Of a stretch of DNA of 64,000 bases, positions 27,454 through 36,419 are shown one piece after another. Source of the stretch: Sulfurospirillum sp. (GTDB taxonomy: Bacteria; Campylobacterota; Campylobacteria; Campylobacterales; Sulfurospirillaceae); contig JADGDR010000006.1 of the NCBI GenBank assembly GCA_016744795.1, forward strand, positions 62,001 through 126,000. Reading direction: 5' to 3'. The stretch's first letter is position 1. Every line of letters starts with the position of its first letter. The position numbers were made by a program, and so were the translations under genes. Under the pieces are notes generated by a model. It did not search any database and was not told where the DNA came from. It saw only the letters and a list, made by a program, of their open reading frames with translations.

Positions 27454-28688
27454 AGGCTATAAAACTCATTTTTAAATTTAGTTATGTAACTATGTGCTAT
27501 AAATGCAACTGAAGGGGCAAACACGCAGATAGTTTTTCCATTAAGCATGTCACATGCATCTAGTATAGTAGCAAAATCTTTTTTTGAGCCTTTACCACTT
27601 AATAGTTTAGCCAAAATTTTGTCTACCCAACCGCATCCTTCACGGCAAGGTGTACATTGTCCGCAAGATTCATGGTGATAAAACTCAAAAAGGTTTTTCA
27701 TTGCATCTGGTATAGATGTATCTTCATCTAGTAAAATCATTCCTCCAGTTCCAAGGCTTGATCCATTTTGTTGTAGTGATTCATAGTCAAGAGTAATGTT
27801 TTTAATTTCATCAGCTTTTAAAATTGCACAAGAAGAACCACCAGGAATTATGGCTTTTAATTTTTTACCATTTTTTATTCCGCCACCTATTTTTTCTATA
27901 ACGTCTTTCATACTAACACCAAATGGTAACTCATATATTCCAGGATTATTAATATGACCACTAAGTCCAAAAAGCATAGTTCCAGGACTGCAATATGTTC
28001 CATGTGATCTATATGCTTCAAAACCATTATTAATGATATATGGAACACTCGCTATAGTTTCAACATTATTAACTACTGTAGGACCTCCAAAGAACCATTC
28101 TGGTTCTTTTTGTTGAGGTTTAAGTCTTGGATGCCCACGTTTTCCTTCAAGTGATTCAAGAAGAGCACTTTTTTCACCACATATATAGGCCCCACCACCA
28201 CGATGAACAGTAATATCAAGTTTGTAATCAAATCCTGCTACTTTTTCACCAAGGTAACCAGCTTTATATGCTTCATCTATAGCTTCATTGAGCCGTTTTG
28301 CCCAAAATACATATTCACCACGAATGTAGATATAAGAGTGATGTGCACCAATGGCATATGAAGAGTTTATTATTCCTTCAATAAGAAGATGAGGGTCATA
28401 CTCCATAATTTGTCTATCTTTAAAGGTACCAGGTTCACTCTCATCTGCATTAATTACAAGATAAGTTGGTTTTTCATGCTCTTTTGGGATTAATTCCCAT
28501 TTATTTCCAGTTGCAGCTCCACCACCACCTTTTCCTCTAAGACCGCTAGCAACTACCTCTCTTGTAACCTCAAAAGGTTTCATAGAAAAAAGTTTTTCTA
28601 ATGAATTATACCTATCATGCTTAAGAGCAACTTTTAATTTATGTGAATCTTTTATATCAAAATTTTTACTTACAATATGTACTATCAT
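27438..28688 (-). CDS. nuoF: NADH-quinone oxidoreductase subunit F
   Basis: NuoF binds NADH and FMN, the electron entry of complex I. The 416-residue protein has the NADH-binding glycine-rich motif (RGKGGGGAATGNKW, residues 51-64), the FMN-site block around AYICGEKSALLESLEGKRG, and the [4Fe-4S] N3 ligands ESCGQCTPCREG (C342, C345, C348) with C388. It overlaps nuoE by 4 bp. Its presence with NuoE shows an NADH-oxidising enzyme, unlike the Campylobacter and Helicobacter complexes that lack NuoE/F. Confidence 0.97.
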   Translation of the reverse strand: MIVHIVSKNFDIKDSHKLKVALKHDRYNSLEKLFSMKPFEVTREVVASGLRGKGGGGAATGNKWELIPKEHEKPTYLVINADESEPGTFKDRQIMEYDPHLLIEGIINSSYAIGAHHSYIYIRGEYVFWAKRLNEAIDEAYKAGYLGEKVAGFDYKLDITVHRGGGAYICGEKSALLESLEGKRGHPRLKPQQKEPEWFFGGPTVVNNVETIASVPYIINNGFEAYRSHGTYCSPGTMLFGLSGHINNPGIYELPFGVSMKDVIEKIGGGIKNGKKLKAIIPGGSSCAILKADEIKNITLDYESLQQNGSSLGTGGMILLDEDTSIPDAMKNLFEFYHHESCGQCTPCREGCGWVDKILAKLLSGKGSKKDFATILDACDMLNGKTICVFAPSVAFIAHSYITKFKNEFYSLCKTD

Positions 28689-29158
28689 AATTCATCCAAC
28701 ATTTTATCAATTTTTTCAATGCTTAGATTACCAACGTAATCATCATTAAAGCTCATAGCAGGAGCTTCTCCACATGCACCCAAACACTCTACTTCACTAA
28801 GTGTAAACTTCATATCTTTAGTTGTTTCACCAAATTTAATACCAAGTCGATTTGTTAGATGTGAACGTATCTTTTCAGAACCACAAAGTTTACAAGATAG
28901 TGTTTTACAAACTTGAATATGATATGTTCCTATTGGTTTGAGATTGAACATCGTATAAAATGATGCAATGCTCAGTATATCCATAGCAGAGGTTCCAAGT
29001 TTATCTGCTAAGTAAATCATAGCATCTTCACTTATCCAACCCTCTTGATATTGAACCATCCAAAGAGATGGCAGTGATAAAGAGGCTCGCTTAGGGTATC
29101 TTGTAAGAAGTTTTTCAAATTTTTCTTCATTTTGTTTTGAAAACTTAAATTCACTCAT
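28685..29158 (-). CDS. nuoE: NADH-quinone oxidoreductase subunit E
   Basis: NuoE is the thioredoxin-fold [2Fe-2S] subunit that pairs with NuoF. The 157-residue protein has the N1a ligand pattern C84-x4-C89 and C125-x3-C129 (CKTLSC and CLGAC). The helical N-terminus contains the conserved LPSLWMVQYQEGWIS region. It overlaps nuoCD and nuoF by 4 bp each, indicating translational coupling. Confidence 0.97.
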   Translation of the reverse strand: MSEFKFSKQNEEKFEKLLTRYPKRASLSLPSLWMVQYQEGWISEDAMIYLADKLGTSAMDILSIASFYTMFNLKPIGTYHIQVCKTLSCKLCGSEKIRSHLTNRLGIKFGETTKDMKFTLSEVECLGACGEAPAMSFNDDYVGNLSIEKIDKMLDEL

Positions 29159-30837
29159 CTATCTAACTCCCCAGCAATGATATTTAGGCTACCTAGACTT
29201 AGTACTGAATCGGCTATCATACCACCTTCAAGCATACTTGGAAGTGCTGACATGGCAGGAAAACATGGAGGTCTAACTTTTACTTTATAAGGAGTTCCAT
29301 TACCATCACTTACTATGAAAAATCCAAGTTCACCATTGCCAGCTTCAATAGCACTATAATATTCACCACAAGGTACTTGAACACCATCCATAGTGAGTTT
29401 GAATTGGTTCATAAGACCTTCTATATTATTATAAACATTTTGTTTTGTTGGTAAAGCTATTGCTCTGTCATTAACTATAATATCACCTTTTGGAAGCATT
29501 TTCATAGATTGGTTTATGATACTTATACTTTGTCTAATTTCTTCAAATCTAACCATTAATCTATCATATACATCACCAACACTACCAACAGCTATATCAA
29601 ATTCAAGAGCATCATAAAAGTAATAAGGATTAGTTTTTCTTAAATCATATGCTACTCCACTTGCTCTTAAGTTTGGTCCTGTAAAACCTTTATTAATAGC
29701 ATCTTGGGCACTAACAACTCCTATATTTTGCGTTCTATCATGAAAAATTCTATTGTGTTCAATTAGTTTTAGTGTATCACCCATACCTTTTTCTATGGCT
29801 TTTATGCAGCCTTGTAAATCTTCTTCAAAACCATCATAAAAATCATGGGCAACTCCACCAATTCTCATATATGAGTTGGTTAATCTTGCTCCTGTTAGTT
29901 TTGAAAGTAGATTATAAACATTTTCTCTAGGATTATAAAGGTACCAGTAATTTGTAAGTGCACCCATATCTACTAAGTTTGCAGCTAGACAAACAAGATG
30001 GTCAATTATACGAGAAAGCTCACCTATTATAACTCTTATAAACTGAGCACGTTCAGGTATTGTTACATTTAACATTCCTTCTACTGTGTGAGAAAAAGCA
30101 ATGTTGTTTAGAATAGCAGAACAGTAATTGAGTCTATCAGTATAGGGTATTATTTGGTTGTAAGTGTGGTTTTCACATGATTTTTCAAAACCACGGTGAA
30201 GATAACCTATCTCGCTTACAGCACTAACTATGGTTTCACCATCTAGTGCAACAAAAGTTCTTATGGTTCCGTGACTTGCAGGATGAGCTGGTCCAAGATT
30301 TAAAAACATTAAGTCACTATGTGACTTGTAGCCTTTTTTTTCTAAAAGAGGAATCATCTCATCCATAAGGTCATCAGTTTTAGTACAGAGTTGACCCTTT
30401 GTTATAGGATAATCCTTTCTTAGAGGATGTCCTTCAAACTCTTTATGGTTTAAAACTCTTTTTAGATTAGGATGATTTATGAATTTGATACCATATTGAT
30501 CCCAAACTTCACGTTCTGCCCAGTTTGCTGAGAAGAAAATATCGCATATACTCTCTACATGTAAATCGTCTTCATCATCATCATCTATGAAAGTTTTTAA
30601 TGTAATAACATTCTTAAACTCTTTGTCTCTTAAAATATATATAACAGCAAATCTATTTGGTGTTGGTCTATTAAACTTTGAATAATCAACAGCTGTGATG
30701 TCTGCTAAAAAATGAAAACCATCTTTCTCTTTTAAGCAGCTTATCATAGCTTTTACAAATGTTTGGTCTATAACATAAATGTCATTTTCATCTTTTTTAT
30801 AAAGACCTTTGAATTTTTCTTCAAAATGGTTACACAT
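29155..30837 (-). CDS. nuoCD: NADH-quinone oxidoreductase fused subunits C and D
   Basis: One 560-residue protein joins NuoC (about residues 1-165, including the [13 protein letters not shown] motif and the HPLRKDYP end) to NuoD (about 175-560, with [13 protein letters not shown] and the quinone-site region ending [21 protein letters not shown]). NuoD lines the quinone cavity with NuoB. The ATG at 30837 is chosen over an adjoining TTG. The fusion is the E. coli arrangement. Epsilonproteobacterial complexes commonly have separate nuoC and nuoD, so this may point to a different origin. Confidence 0.95.
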   Translation of the reverse strand: MCNHFEEKFKGLYKKDENDIYVIDQTFVKAMISCLKEKDGFHFLADITAVDYSKFNRPTPNRFAVIYILRDKEFKNVITLKTFIDDDDEDDLHVESICDIFFSANWAEREVWDQYGIKFINHPNLKRVLNHKEFEGHPLRKDYPITKGQLCTKTDDLMDEMIPLLEKKGYKSHSDLMFLNLGPAHPASHGTIRTFVALDGETIVSAVSEIGYLHRGFEKSCENHTYNQIIPYTDRLNYCSAILNNIAFSHTVEGMLNVTIPERAQFIRVIIGELSRIIDHLVCLAANLVDMGALTNYWYLYNPRENVYNLLSKLTGARLTNSYMRIGGVAHDFYDGFEEDLQGCIKAIEKGMGDTLKLIEHNRIFHDRTQNIGVVSAQDAINKGFTGPNLRASGVAYDLRKTNPYYFYDALEFDIAVGSVGDVYDRLMVRFEEIRQSISIINQSMKMLPKGDIIVNDRAIALPTKQNVYNNIEGLMNQFKLTMDGVQVPCGEYYSAIEAGNGELGFFIVSDGNGTPYKVKVRPPCFPAMSALPSMLEGGMIADSVLSLGSLNIIAGELDR

Positions 30838-31351
30838 CAAGAGTACCTTTAAAGTCTTTTTTTATTCTATCTTTTGTTATAGATTCTTCTGCTTTTTGTT
30901 GTTTTTGAATTTCTAAGAGTGCATCAAGAAGAGCTTCTGGACGAGGTGGACAACCTGCAACGTAAACATCAACAGGTATAATAGAGTCTATGCCTTGCAT
31001 GGTTGTGTAGTTATCATAAAAACCACCACTACAAGCACAAGCACCCATACTAATAACCCATTTTGGTTCAGTCATCTGATCATATATTCTTTTTAAAATA
31101 GGAGCTTGTTTATAGCTAATAGTTCCAGCAACGACCATAAGATCAGCTTGTCTAGGCGAAAATCTAACAACTTCAGCACCAAATCTAGATATGTCATATT
31201 TACTTGAGGCCACACTCATGAATTCTATGGCACAGCATGCTGTACCAAAAACATAAGGCCACATTGAAGATTCACGAGCCCAATTTATTGCACTATCTAG
31301 TTTTGTAGTGACAATACTGTCACCAAAAACTGCCTCTGCTCCTACTGCCAT
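30830..31351 (-). CDS. nuoB: NADH-quinone oxidoreductase subunit B
   Basis: NuoB carries the terminal [4Fe-4S] cluster N2 that reduces quinone. The 173-residue protein shows the tandem cysteines C39-C40 in [11 protein letters not shown], then C105 (MGACACSGG) and C134 (VAGCPPRPE), the complete N2 ligand set. It overlaps nuoA by 10 bp and nuoCD by 8 bp. Genes of this operon are packed without gaps. Confidence 0.97.
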   Translation of the reverse strand: MAVGAEAVFGDSIVTTKLDSAINWARESSMWPYVFGTACCAIEFMSVASSKYDISRFGAEVVRFSPRQADLMVVAGTISYKQAPILKRIYDQMTEPKWVISMGACACSGGFYDNYTTMQGIDSIIPVDVYVAGCPPRPEALLDALLEIQKQQKAEESITKDRIKKDFKGTLDV

Positions 31352-31704
31352 CTAAGTGCCTTTATTCGGTATACGTAGATAAGACCAGCCACGAGAAGAC
31401 CCATGAAGGTAAACATTTCTGCAAGTCCAAAAAAGCCAAGTTCCCGTACATTTACGGCCCATGGAAACATAAAAATAATTTCCACATCAAAGAGTACAAA
31501 AAGTATGGCAACTAAATAAAATTTGATACTAAAGCGACTATCACACCCACCTATTGGATTTGTAACACCACTTTCATATGAAAGGTTCTTCTGTTTGTTT
31601 CCTTGGTTGTTTGGTCCTAGCTTTTTTGATAAAACAAAAAGCGTTGGAATAACACTTACCAATACAAATATAATAGAAGAAGCAAGAATTAGTTCGAGTG
31701 ACAC
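31342..31704 (-). CDS. nuoA: NADH-quinone oxidoreductase subunit A
   Basis: NuoA is a small three-helix membrane subunit at the arm junction. The 120-residue protein begins with a GTG codon preceded by GAGAGG. It has the conserved [20 protein letters not shown] loop and the [12 protein letters not shown] helix. It is the first gene of the minus-strand nuo operon. The 131 bp between it and the divergent carboxypeptidase gene must hold its promoter, but I cannot single one out. Confidence 0.95.
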   Translation of the reverse strand: MSLELILASSIIFVLVSVIPTLFVLSKKLGPNNQGNKQKNLSYESGVTNPIGGCDSRFSIKFYLVAILFVLFDVEIIFMFPWAVNVRELGFFGLAEMFTFMGLLVAGLIYVYRIKALRWQ

Positions 31705-31804
31705 TAGCGTACCTCTCTTTTAAGATTTTCACGTATGATACCTTATAAAGCTTGAAATAAAAGTAAAGATTTTAGACCAAATAATCTTCTAAGAGAAGTT
31801 TGAA

Positions 31805-31810
31805 TATAAT
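31805..31810 (+). promoter_or_regulatory. -10 box for the L,D-carboxypeptidase gene
   Basis: TATAAT lies 25 bp before the ATG at 31836, with AAAGAGAG in the ribosome-site position. No clear -35 box is present, which is common in Campylobacterota promoters. Confidence 0.45.
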
Positions 31811-31835
31811 AATTTTTTATATGTAAAGAGAGCGA

Positions 31836-32798
31836 ATGAAAAGATTAATAATATTGGTATTGTTCTCAACTTGTATATATGCAAATACCGTTGTAGATAT
31901 TTATAGAGATGGTGGTATCAGCGCAGTTGAGACTTATATAAATAAGCAGTTACAGACAAAGAGTTATTGGGATAAGAGGTTAGAAACAATTGATGTTTCT
32001 TTAGGATATTATGAACATTTGGACTCTTTATTGATAGCAAATAAAAGAGCAAAAGAGCTAATAGTATATCAAAGTACTAGTAAATCAATAGAACTTTTGG
32101 CATCTTATGAAGATGTTATTGTTGGTGCTGATGGTGACAAATTTAAAGAGGGAGATTTAAAAACTCCTTTGGGTGTATATACCTTAAAAAAAAGATTTAT
32201 TCCCAAAGATCAATTTTATGGGCCTCTAGCTTTTGTTTTATCCTATCCTAATACTTATGATAAAGTTCAAGGTAAAAATGGTCATGGTATTTGGATACAT
32301 GGCTCTCCTCTTGATGGTAGCCAAAGAGACCCTATGAGTAAAGGATGTATAGTTCTTGATAATGACACTATCGAGTTATTAGATGTAAATGTAAAACATA
32401 AGAATAGCGTTATAATAGTTAGTGAAAATGGTATGAAAAAAGTTACTAAATCTGAAATTAGCACTATCTTATCTGAACTATTTAGATGGAAAAATTCTTG
32501 GAAAAAAAGTGACGCAGATGCATATCTTGATTTTTATGATAAAGATTTTAAAAGATATGATGGGTTAAAAAAGAAAAACTTTTCTCGTATGAAAAAAACT
32601 ATATTTTCAAGAAAGCAGAAAAAAGAGATAATTTTCAAAAATATAAATATATCACCATACCCAAATGTGCATGGTGAAAAATTATTTAAAATTGCTTTTT
32701 ATGAGATATATAAGAGTAAAAATTATAAATTTAGAGGCAATAAAGAGCTTTTTATAAAGCTTAATGATAGTAGTTTTTCGATACTTTCAGAAAGGTAG
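31836..32798 (+). CDS. YkuD-domain peptidoglycan L,D-carboxypeptidase (Csd6/Pgp2-like)
   Basis: The 320-residue protein has a signal peptide (about residues 1-16) and a YkuD L,D-transpeptidase-fold domain. The catalytic motif is HGIWIHG followed by SKGC, with likely catalytic H155 and C171. The C-terminal region (about 205-320, WKNSWKKSDADAYLDFY) resembles an NTF2-like domain. This two-domain layout matches Csd6 of Helicobacter and Pgp2 of Campylobacter, periplasmic enzymes that trim tetrapeptides to tripeptides and help set helical cell shape. Transpeptidase activity cannot be excluded from sequence alone. The cell-wall gene alr is two genes downstream. Confidence 0.85.
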   Translation: MKRLIILVLFSTCIYANTVVDIYRDGGISAVETYINKQLQTKSYWDKRLETIDVSLGYYEHLDSLLIANKRAKELIVYQSTSKSIELLASYEDVIVGADGDKFKEGDLKTPLGVYTLKKRFIPKDQFYGPLAFVLSYPNTYDKVQGKNGHGIWIHGSPLDGSQRDPMSKGCIVLDNDTIELLDVNVKHKNSVIIVSENGMKKVTKSEISTILSELFRWKNSWKKSDADAYLDFYDKDFKRYDGLKKKNFSRMKKTIFSRKQKKEIIFKNINISPYPNVHGEKLFKIAFYEIYKSKNYKFRGNKELFIKLNDSSFSILSER

Positions 32799-32807
32799 GA
32801 GAATAAA

Positions 32808-32936
32808 ATGTTAAATAAAGATATGGTAATAGTTGAGTTGTCGAAATTTATGGATATAAGAACAGTTTTTTTAGATTATCAATCAAAAAAACTAAGAAGC
32901 TTTTTAGTAAAAGAGCTTGCTATTAAGGCAGATTAG
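32808..32936 (+). CDS. small uncharacterised protein (42 residues)
   Basis: The short reading frame starts at an ATG with a good ribosome site (GTAGGAGA). Its stop TAG overlaps the GTG start of alr. It sits 9 bp after the carboxypeptidase gene. The product (MLNKDMVIVELSKFMDIRT... ending KELAIKAD) has no membrane helix or cysteine and no motif I recognise. Tight coupling on both sides supports a real gene. Confidence 0.7.
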   Translation: MLNKDMVIVELSKFMDIRTVFLDYQSKKLRSFLVKELAIKAD

Positions 32937-33961
32937 TGGCTTTTATAGAAATTTCAAAAGATAATTATCAGCATAATATAGAGCTTTTAACAAAAAAAGC
33001 TGGTGGCAAAGATAGGCTTATGGTTGTTCTTAAAGATAACGCTTATGGTCATGGTTTGGAAATTATGGCAAAACTCTCTTGTGGTTTTGGCATAAAACGA
33101 GCTGCTGTAAAAACATTAGAAGAAGCAAAAAAGATAAACTTTTTATTTGAAGAAGTTTTGATTTTAGCAGATCATCCTTCTTGTGAATTACAAGATAGCA
33201 GTATCTCTTTTGCAGTTCATTCTTTAGAAGGCTTAAAGAAGTTTCCTCAAAAAAGTTCTTTACATGTAAACATAGATTCAGGTATGCATAGGAATGGTAT
33301 AAAAGAAGATGAGATACAAGAAGCTTTTAAAATAATTATGAAAAACAATCTTAACTTAAAAGGAATGTTTACACATTTTAGGAGTGCAGATGAACTAAGT
33401 AGTGAACTGTATTGGCAAAATAAAAATTTTAATAGAGCAAAAGCAAAAGCAAAAGAGTTGATTTTAAAGTATAGTTTGCCTATGCCAAAATTTCATTCTT
33501 GTAATTCTGCTTCACTTTTAAGACGAAATAGTTGTTTGGAAGATGATTTTGCGAGGTGTGGTATTGCTACTTACGGTTATACTCATGTTCATAAAAGTTT
33601 TGGTCAATTTGATTTGAAACCTGTTATGTCACTTTGGGCAGAGAAATTGAGTACAAGAAGTTTAAAAAAAGGTGATAGAGTCGGTTATGGTGGCATGTAT
33701 GAGCTTAAATGTGATGGTGATGTTTCAACATACGATATAGGGTATGGAGATGGTTTTTTTAGACATAATGGATTGAGTGAACTTCTTTTAGAAGGACGAA
33801 GTGTATGTGGTAGAGTCTCTATGGATAGTCTCTCTTTTTTAGGAGATGAAAACAAAATTTGTCTTTTTAAAGATGCTCATTATCTTGCGGAAAAATTTAA
33901 CACTATTACTTATGATGTCATTAGTAAGCTTTCACCTAGTATTGGAAAAGTTGTAGTTTAA
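32936..33961 (+). CDS. alr: alanine racemase
   Basis: This PLP enzyme makes D-alanine for peptidoglycan. The 341-residue protein starts with GTG, coupled to the preceding small gene. The PLP lysine is K33 in VVLKDNAYGHG. The second catalytic residue is the tyrosine in DRVGYGGMY in the C-terminal barrel. It is somewhat short for the family (about 360) and its C-terminal domain looks compact. One repeat copy encodes SLHVNI. Its stop overlaps the convergent GGDEF gene by 4 bp. Confidence 0.93.
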   Translation: MAFIEISKDNYQHNIELLTKKAGGKDRLMVVLKDNAYGHGLEIMAKLSCGFGIKRAAVKTLEEAKKINFLFEEVLILADHPSCELQDSSISFAVHSLEGLKKFPQKSSLHVNIDSGMHRNGIKEDEIQEAFKIIMKNNLNLKGMFTHFRSADELSSELYWQNKNFNRAKAKAKELILKYSLPMPKFHSCNSASLLRRNSCLEDDFARCGIATYGYTHVHKSFGQFDLKPVMSLWAEKLSTRSLKKGDRVGYGGMYELKCDGDVSTYDIGYGDGFFRHNGLSELLLEGRSVCGRVSMDSLSFLGDENKICLFKDAHYLAEKFNTITYDVISKLSPSIGKVVV

Positions 33962-35184
33962 ACCAATATTTTAATTTCTATTGCGTTGCCACCTCTGTTA
34001 GTCGCTTCTTTAAGTGCATTTTCTGCTCTTTTTCTAAAAGCACCTATGGTGTCTTTTGGAGAAAATGAGGTGATTCCATAACTACATGTAACTCTTCCTA
34101 CTTTTGAAAAACGGGTCTCTTCTAATTTTCTATTTAATTTGTGTGCAAAACTTTTTGTTGCTCTAAAATCAACATCAGGAGCTATTATGGCAAAGTGATT
34201 GTCTGTCCATTTTCCAAACATATCAGTCGCTCTAACTCCTTTTTTTAAGAGCATTGCTATCTCTTTTTTAAGGTTAAGTGTCTCTTTTTCTGTAAAAATA
34301 TTTGATAAATTTTTCATGTGGTCAACTTCTATAAGCATAATAGAAAGTTGTGTCCCATATCTTTGTAACCTTTTTATTTCATGCATTATTACCTCTTGCA
34401 ATTTAGAGTTACTTGGTATATTGAGTTCCATATCCATAGATGAGAATTGAGCATTGTATTTGTTTTGTGCTTTTATGGCTTCATCTTTTTTATTTCTTAG
34501 ATTAATAGTAAATGCAATTTGTTCACAAATACGTTGTAGAAAATGTTTATAGTTATTTGTATCATTTTCATTAACCAAAATTACAGTTACTCCCATTAAT
34601 TTTTTAGAGTGTGTATTTTTATATCCTTGCAAAATAGCCTTATACTTTTTTCCATTTATCTCTATAATGTCATTAATAGATTCACGTTTTTCTAAAAAGC
34701 TGATTGAAAGTAAATTATCTAAACTTTTGTCTGTTAATTTATTGTGATGAGGTAGGTATTCGTTTTTTATACCTAGTTTATCTAGAGATTCATTCGTATT
34801 AAGTAGAAGAATTTTATCGTTTGTAAATGAAGCAATAAAAGCTGTTTTTACGTTTAACTCTTTTTGTATAACTTCAACAACACTGCTTAATTGTTTGTGA
34901 ATTGGCATAGGTGATAATATTATGTCTGATATATTATAAATAACATTTAACTCTTTTAGTGTAGAGTTTTCATTTGTTTCAGATTTTTTATTTTTTTGTT
35001 CTTTTATATTTTTCATTGAAAGTATAAAAATAGTAAATGTAATAATTAATTTTATGAGAGGATTTGCTTGGTCATAATCTAATAGAAGTGCTTTTGCAAA
35101 AGATATGTCAAAATTTAGAACTGCTTGGTATGCGGTTAAACACCAATATATAGTAATGATGATTAAAGGTAAAAGTAATTTCAT
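33958..35184 (-). CDS. membrane protein with GAF-like region and degenerate GGDEF domain
   Basis: The 408-residue protein has two N-terminal membrane helices (about residues 1-22 and 42-58), a GAF-like sensory region (about 90-235) and a C-terminal GGDEF-fold domain (about 260-405). The active-site signature is replaced by WTDNHF (326-331), so diguanylate cyclase activity is unlikely. It may instead bind a partner or c-di-GMP-related ligand. It is the last gene of a minus-strand group with rsmG and two small genes. Confidence 0.75.
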   Translation of the reverse strand: MKLLLPLIIITIYWCLTAYQAVLNFDISFAKALLLDYDQANPLIKLIITFTIFILSMKNIKEQKNKKSETNENSTLKELNVIYNISDIILSPMPIHKQLSSVVEVIQKELNVKTAFIASFTNDKILLLNTNESLDKLGIKNEYLPHHNKLTDKSLDNLLSISFLEKRESINDIIEINGKKYKAILQGYKNTHSKKLMGVTVILVNENDTNNYKHFLQRICEQIAFTINLRNKKDEAIKAQNKYNAQFSSMDMELNIPSNSKLQEVIMHEIKRLQRYGTQLSIMLIEVDHMKNLSNIFTEKETLNLKKEIAMLLKKGVRATDMFGKWTDNHFAIIAPDVDFRATKSFAHKLNRKLEETRFSKVGRVTCSYGITSFSPKDTIGAFRKRAENALKEATNRGGNAIEIKILV

Positions 35185-35214
35185 TTATTCTCCTTATATA
35201 AGGAATAAATGTTG

Positions 35215-35589
35215 TTATACTATTCCTTTTTTTAAAACAACTCCATCTATGAAATTTTTAGCAGCTTTTTCTATCTCATCTTCATTTTGAATTTGAAGAA
35301 GAATTTTAGAATCAAATAGATATTCAGTTGCTATGTTTTGCACTTCTTTAGATATAGTATCATCAACAACAATGAATTTTGCTCCAAGTGCATTAGCCAA
35401 GCAAGCATCTTTTATACTCTTTACATGTAAAGCAAAAGATATATCTTGAGTTTTAATGTATTGTATCAATTTTTTATCTATAAAATCAACCAAAATGGTA
35501 CTATTTTCCTTCGTTTTATTAATATTTGTTACTTTTGTTACTTTATAGAGAGATTCATGTGGAATAAGTGGATGACCTATGATAATCAC
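35215..35589 (-). CDS. uncharacterised protein, 124 residues
   Basis: I do not recognise the family. The soluble-looking protein starts MIIIGHPLIPHESLYKV and contains the segment ANALGAKFIVVDDTISKEVQ, suggesting an alpha/beta fold. A full repeat copy encodes ALHVKS. Its ATG overlaps the last base of the preceding zinc-ribbon gene, so it is probably co-translated with it and with rsmG. Confidence 0.75.
   Translation of the reverse strand: MIIIGHPLIPHESLYKVTKVTNINKTKENSTILVDFIDKKLIQYIKTQDISFALHVKSIKDACLANALGAKFIVVDDTISKEVQNIATEYLFDSKILLQIQNEDEIEKAAKNFIDGVVLKKGIV
35419..35432. repeat. iterated palindrome CTTTACATGTAAAG (full copy)
   Basis: A perfect 14-mer copy inside the uncharacterised 124-residue gene, read on the minus strand as ALHVK. 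Confidence 0.85.
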
Positions 35590-35819
35590 TACTTAAGACC
35601 TGCACATTTTTTAGAACAGTAGAACTTAGCATCTTTTATAATTGCTTCATCTTCACTTACAAAAGTTCCACACTTTTCACACTCCATCATTACATCACCT
35701 TTTGGTTCGCTTTTTTTATTTTGTTTTCTTTGTGATTGTACTTCTTTGTTTGAGTCTTTGAAAAACGTAATATATATAAGAAAAAATATAGCAGCAAGTG
35801 CTAAAAACTTAATTAACAT
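35589..35819 (-). CDS. small membrane-anchored zinc-ribbon protein (PP0621-like)
   Basis: The 76-residue protein has one N-terminal membrane helix (about residues 3-20), a basic linker and a C-terminal four-cysteine knuckle: CEKCG (C47, C50) and FYCSKKCA (C68, C72). This layout resembles the PP0621 family of short proteins of unknown function. It overlaps rsmG by 7 bp and the next gene by one base. Confidence 0.8.
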   Translation of the reverse strand: MLIKFLALAAIFFLIYITFFKDSNKEVQSQRKQNKKSEPKGDVMMECEKCGTFVSEDEAIIKDAKFYCSKKCAGLK

Positions 35820-36388
35820 GGGTTGACATCCTTAATAAGAAGATAATTTCTTCGTTTGTGATTATAGATTTTATAATTTTTTAGGTTAGTAACTTCTTCA
35901 ACTACTCTTTCACCTTTGTAGAAAAGAAGGAGTGTTTTTGAAGTTATGTACTCTTTGCATAAATTTATCAGCATATCTGTGTTAGTAACAGCTCTTGAGC
36001 TTATTAAATCTGCTTGAAAAGATTTAGTTTGTTCAACTCTTTTAGTTGTTACGGAGATATTTTTTAATTTTAAAGTTGTTTTTATTAGGTGTAAAAATGA
36101 ACTTTTTTTTGCTATTGGTTCAAAAAGTGTAAAGTGAACATTAGGTAGTGCCATTGCTAAAATAAGCCCTGGAAAACCAGCTCCTGTGCCTATATCTATT
36201 GCAGTTTTTATATTTTCTAATGGCAGAAATTTTAGGGGATAGAGGCTATCTTCTATATTTTCAAGGACTGCAGTTTTGTTTTTTGATCCCGTTATGTTAT
36301 GAACTCTGTTATATTTTAAAATTAGATTAGTAAAAATTTCACAATTACCATAAAACCCTTCTGGAAGTAAATAGTTATTTTCGAACAA
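35813..36388 (-). CDS. rsmG: 16S rRNA (guanine-N7) methyltransferase RsmG
   Basis: RsmG (GidB) methylates G527 of 16S rRNA in the 530 loop; loss gives low-level streptomycin resistance in other bacteria. The 191-residue protein has the SAM-binding motif IDIGTGAGFPGLILA, the acidic TLFEPIAKKSSFL strand, and the SSRAVTN motif. In Campylobacter rsmG lies beside ribA. Here a large FIST-GGDEF-EAL gene stands between them. Confidence 0.95.
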   Translation of the reverse strand: MFENNYLLPEGFYGNCEIFTNLILKYNRVHNITGSKNKTAVLENIEDSLYPLKFLPLENIKTAIDIGTGAGFPGLILAMALPNVHFTLFEPIAKKSSFLHLIKTTLKLKNISVTTKRVEQTKSFQADLISSRAVTNTDMLINLCKEYITSKTLLLFYKGERVVEEVTNLKNYKIYNHKRRNYLLIKDVNPC

Positions 36389-36419
36389 ATTGACCCTTTT
36401 TATTTTTTTTGTATTATAT

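Noticed and set aside
17567-31835. Integration of the nuo cluster at tRNA-Arg as a mobile island
   Set aside because: The tRNA is complete, but no duplicate of its 3' end, integrase or transposase was seen at either end of the nuo region.
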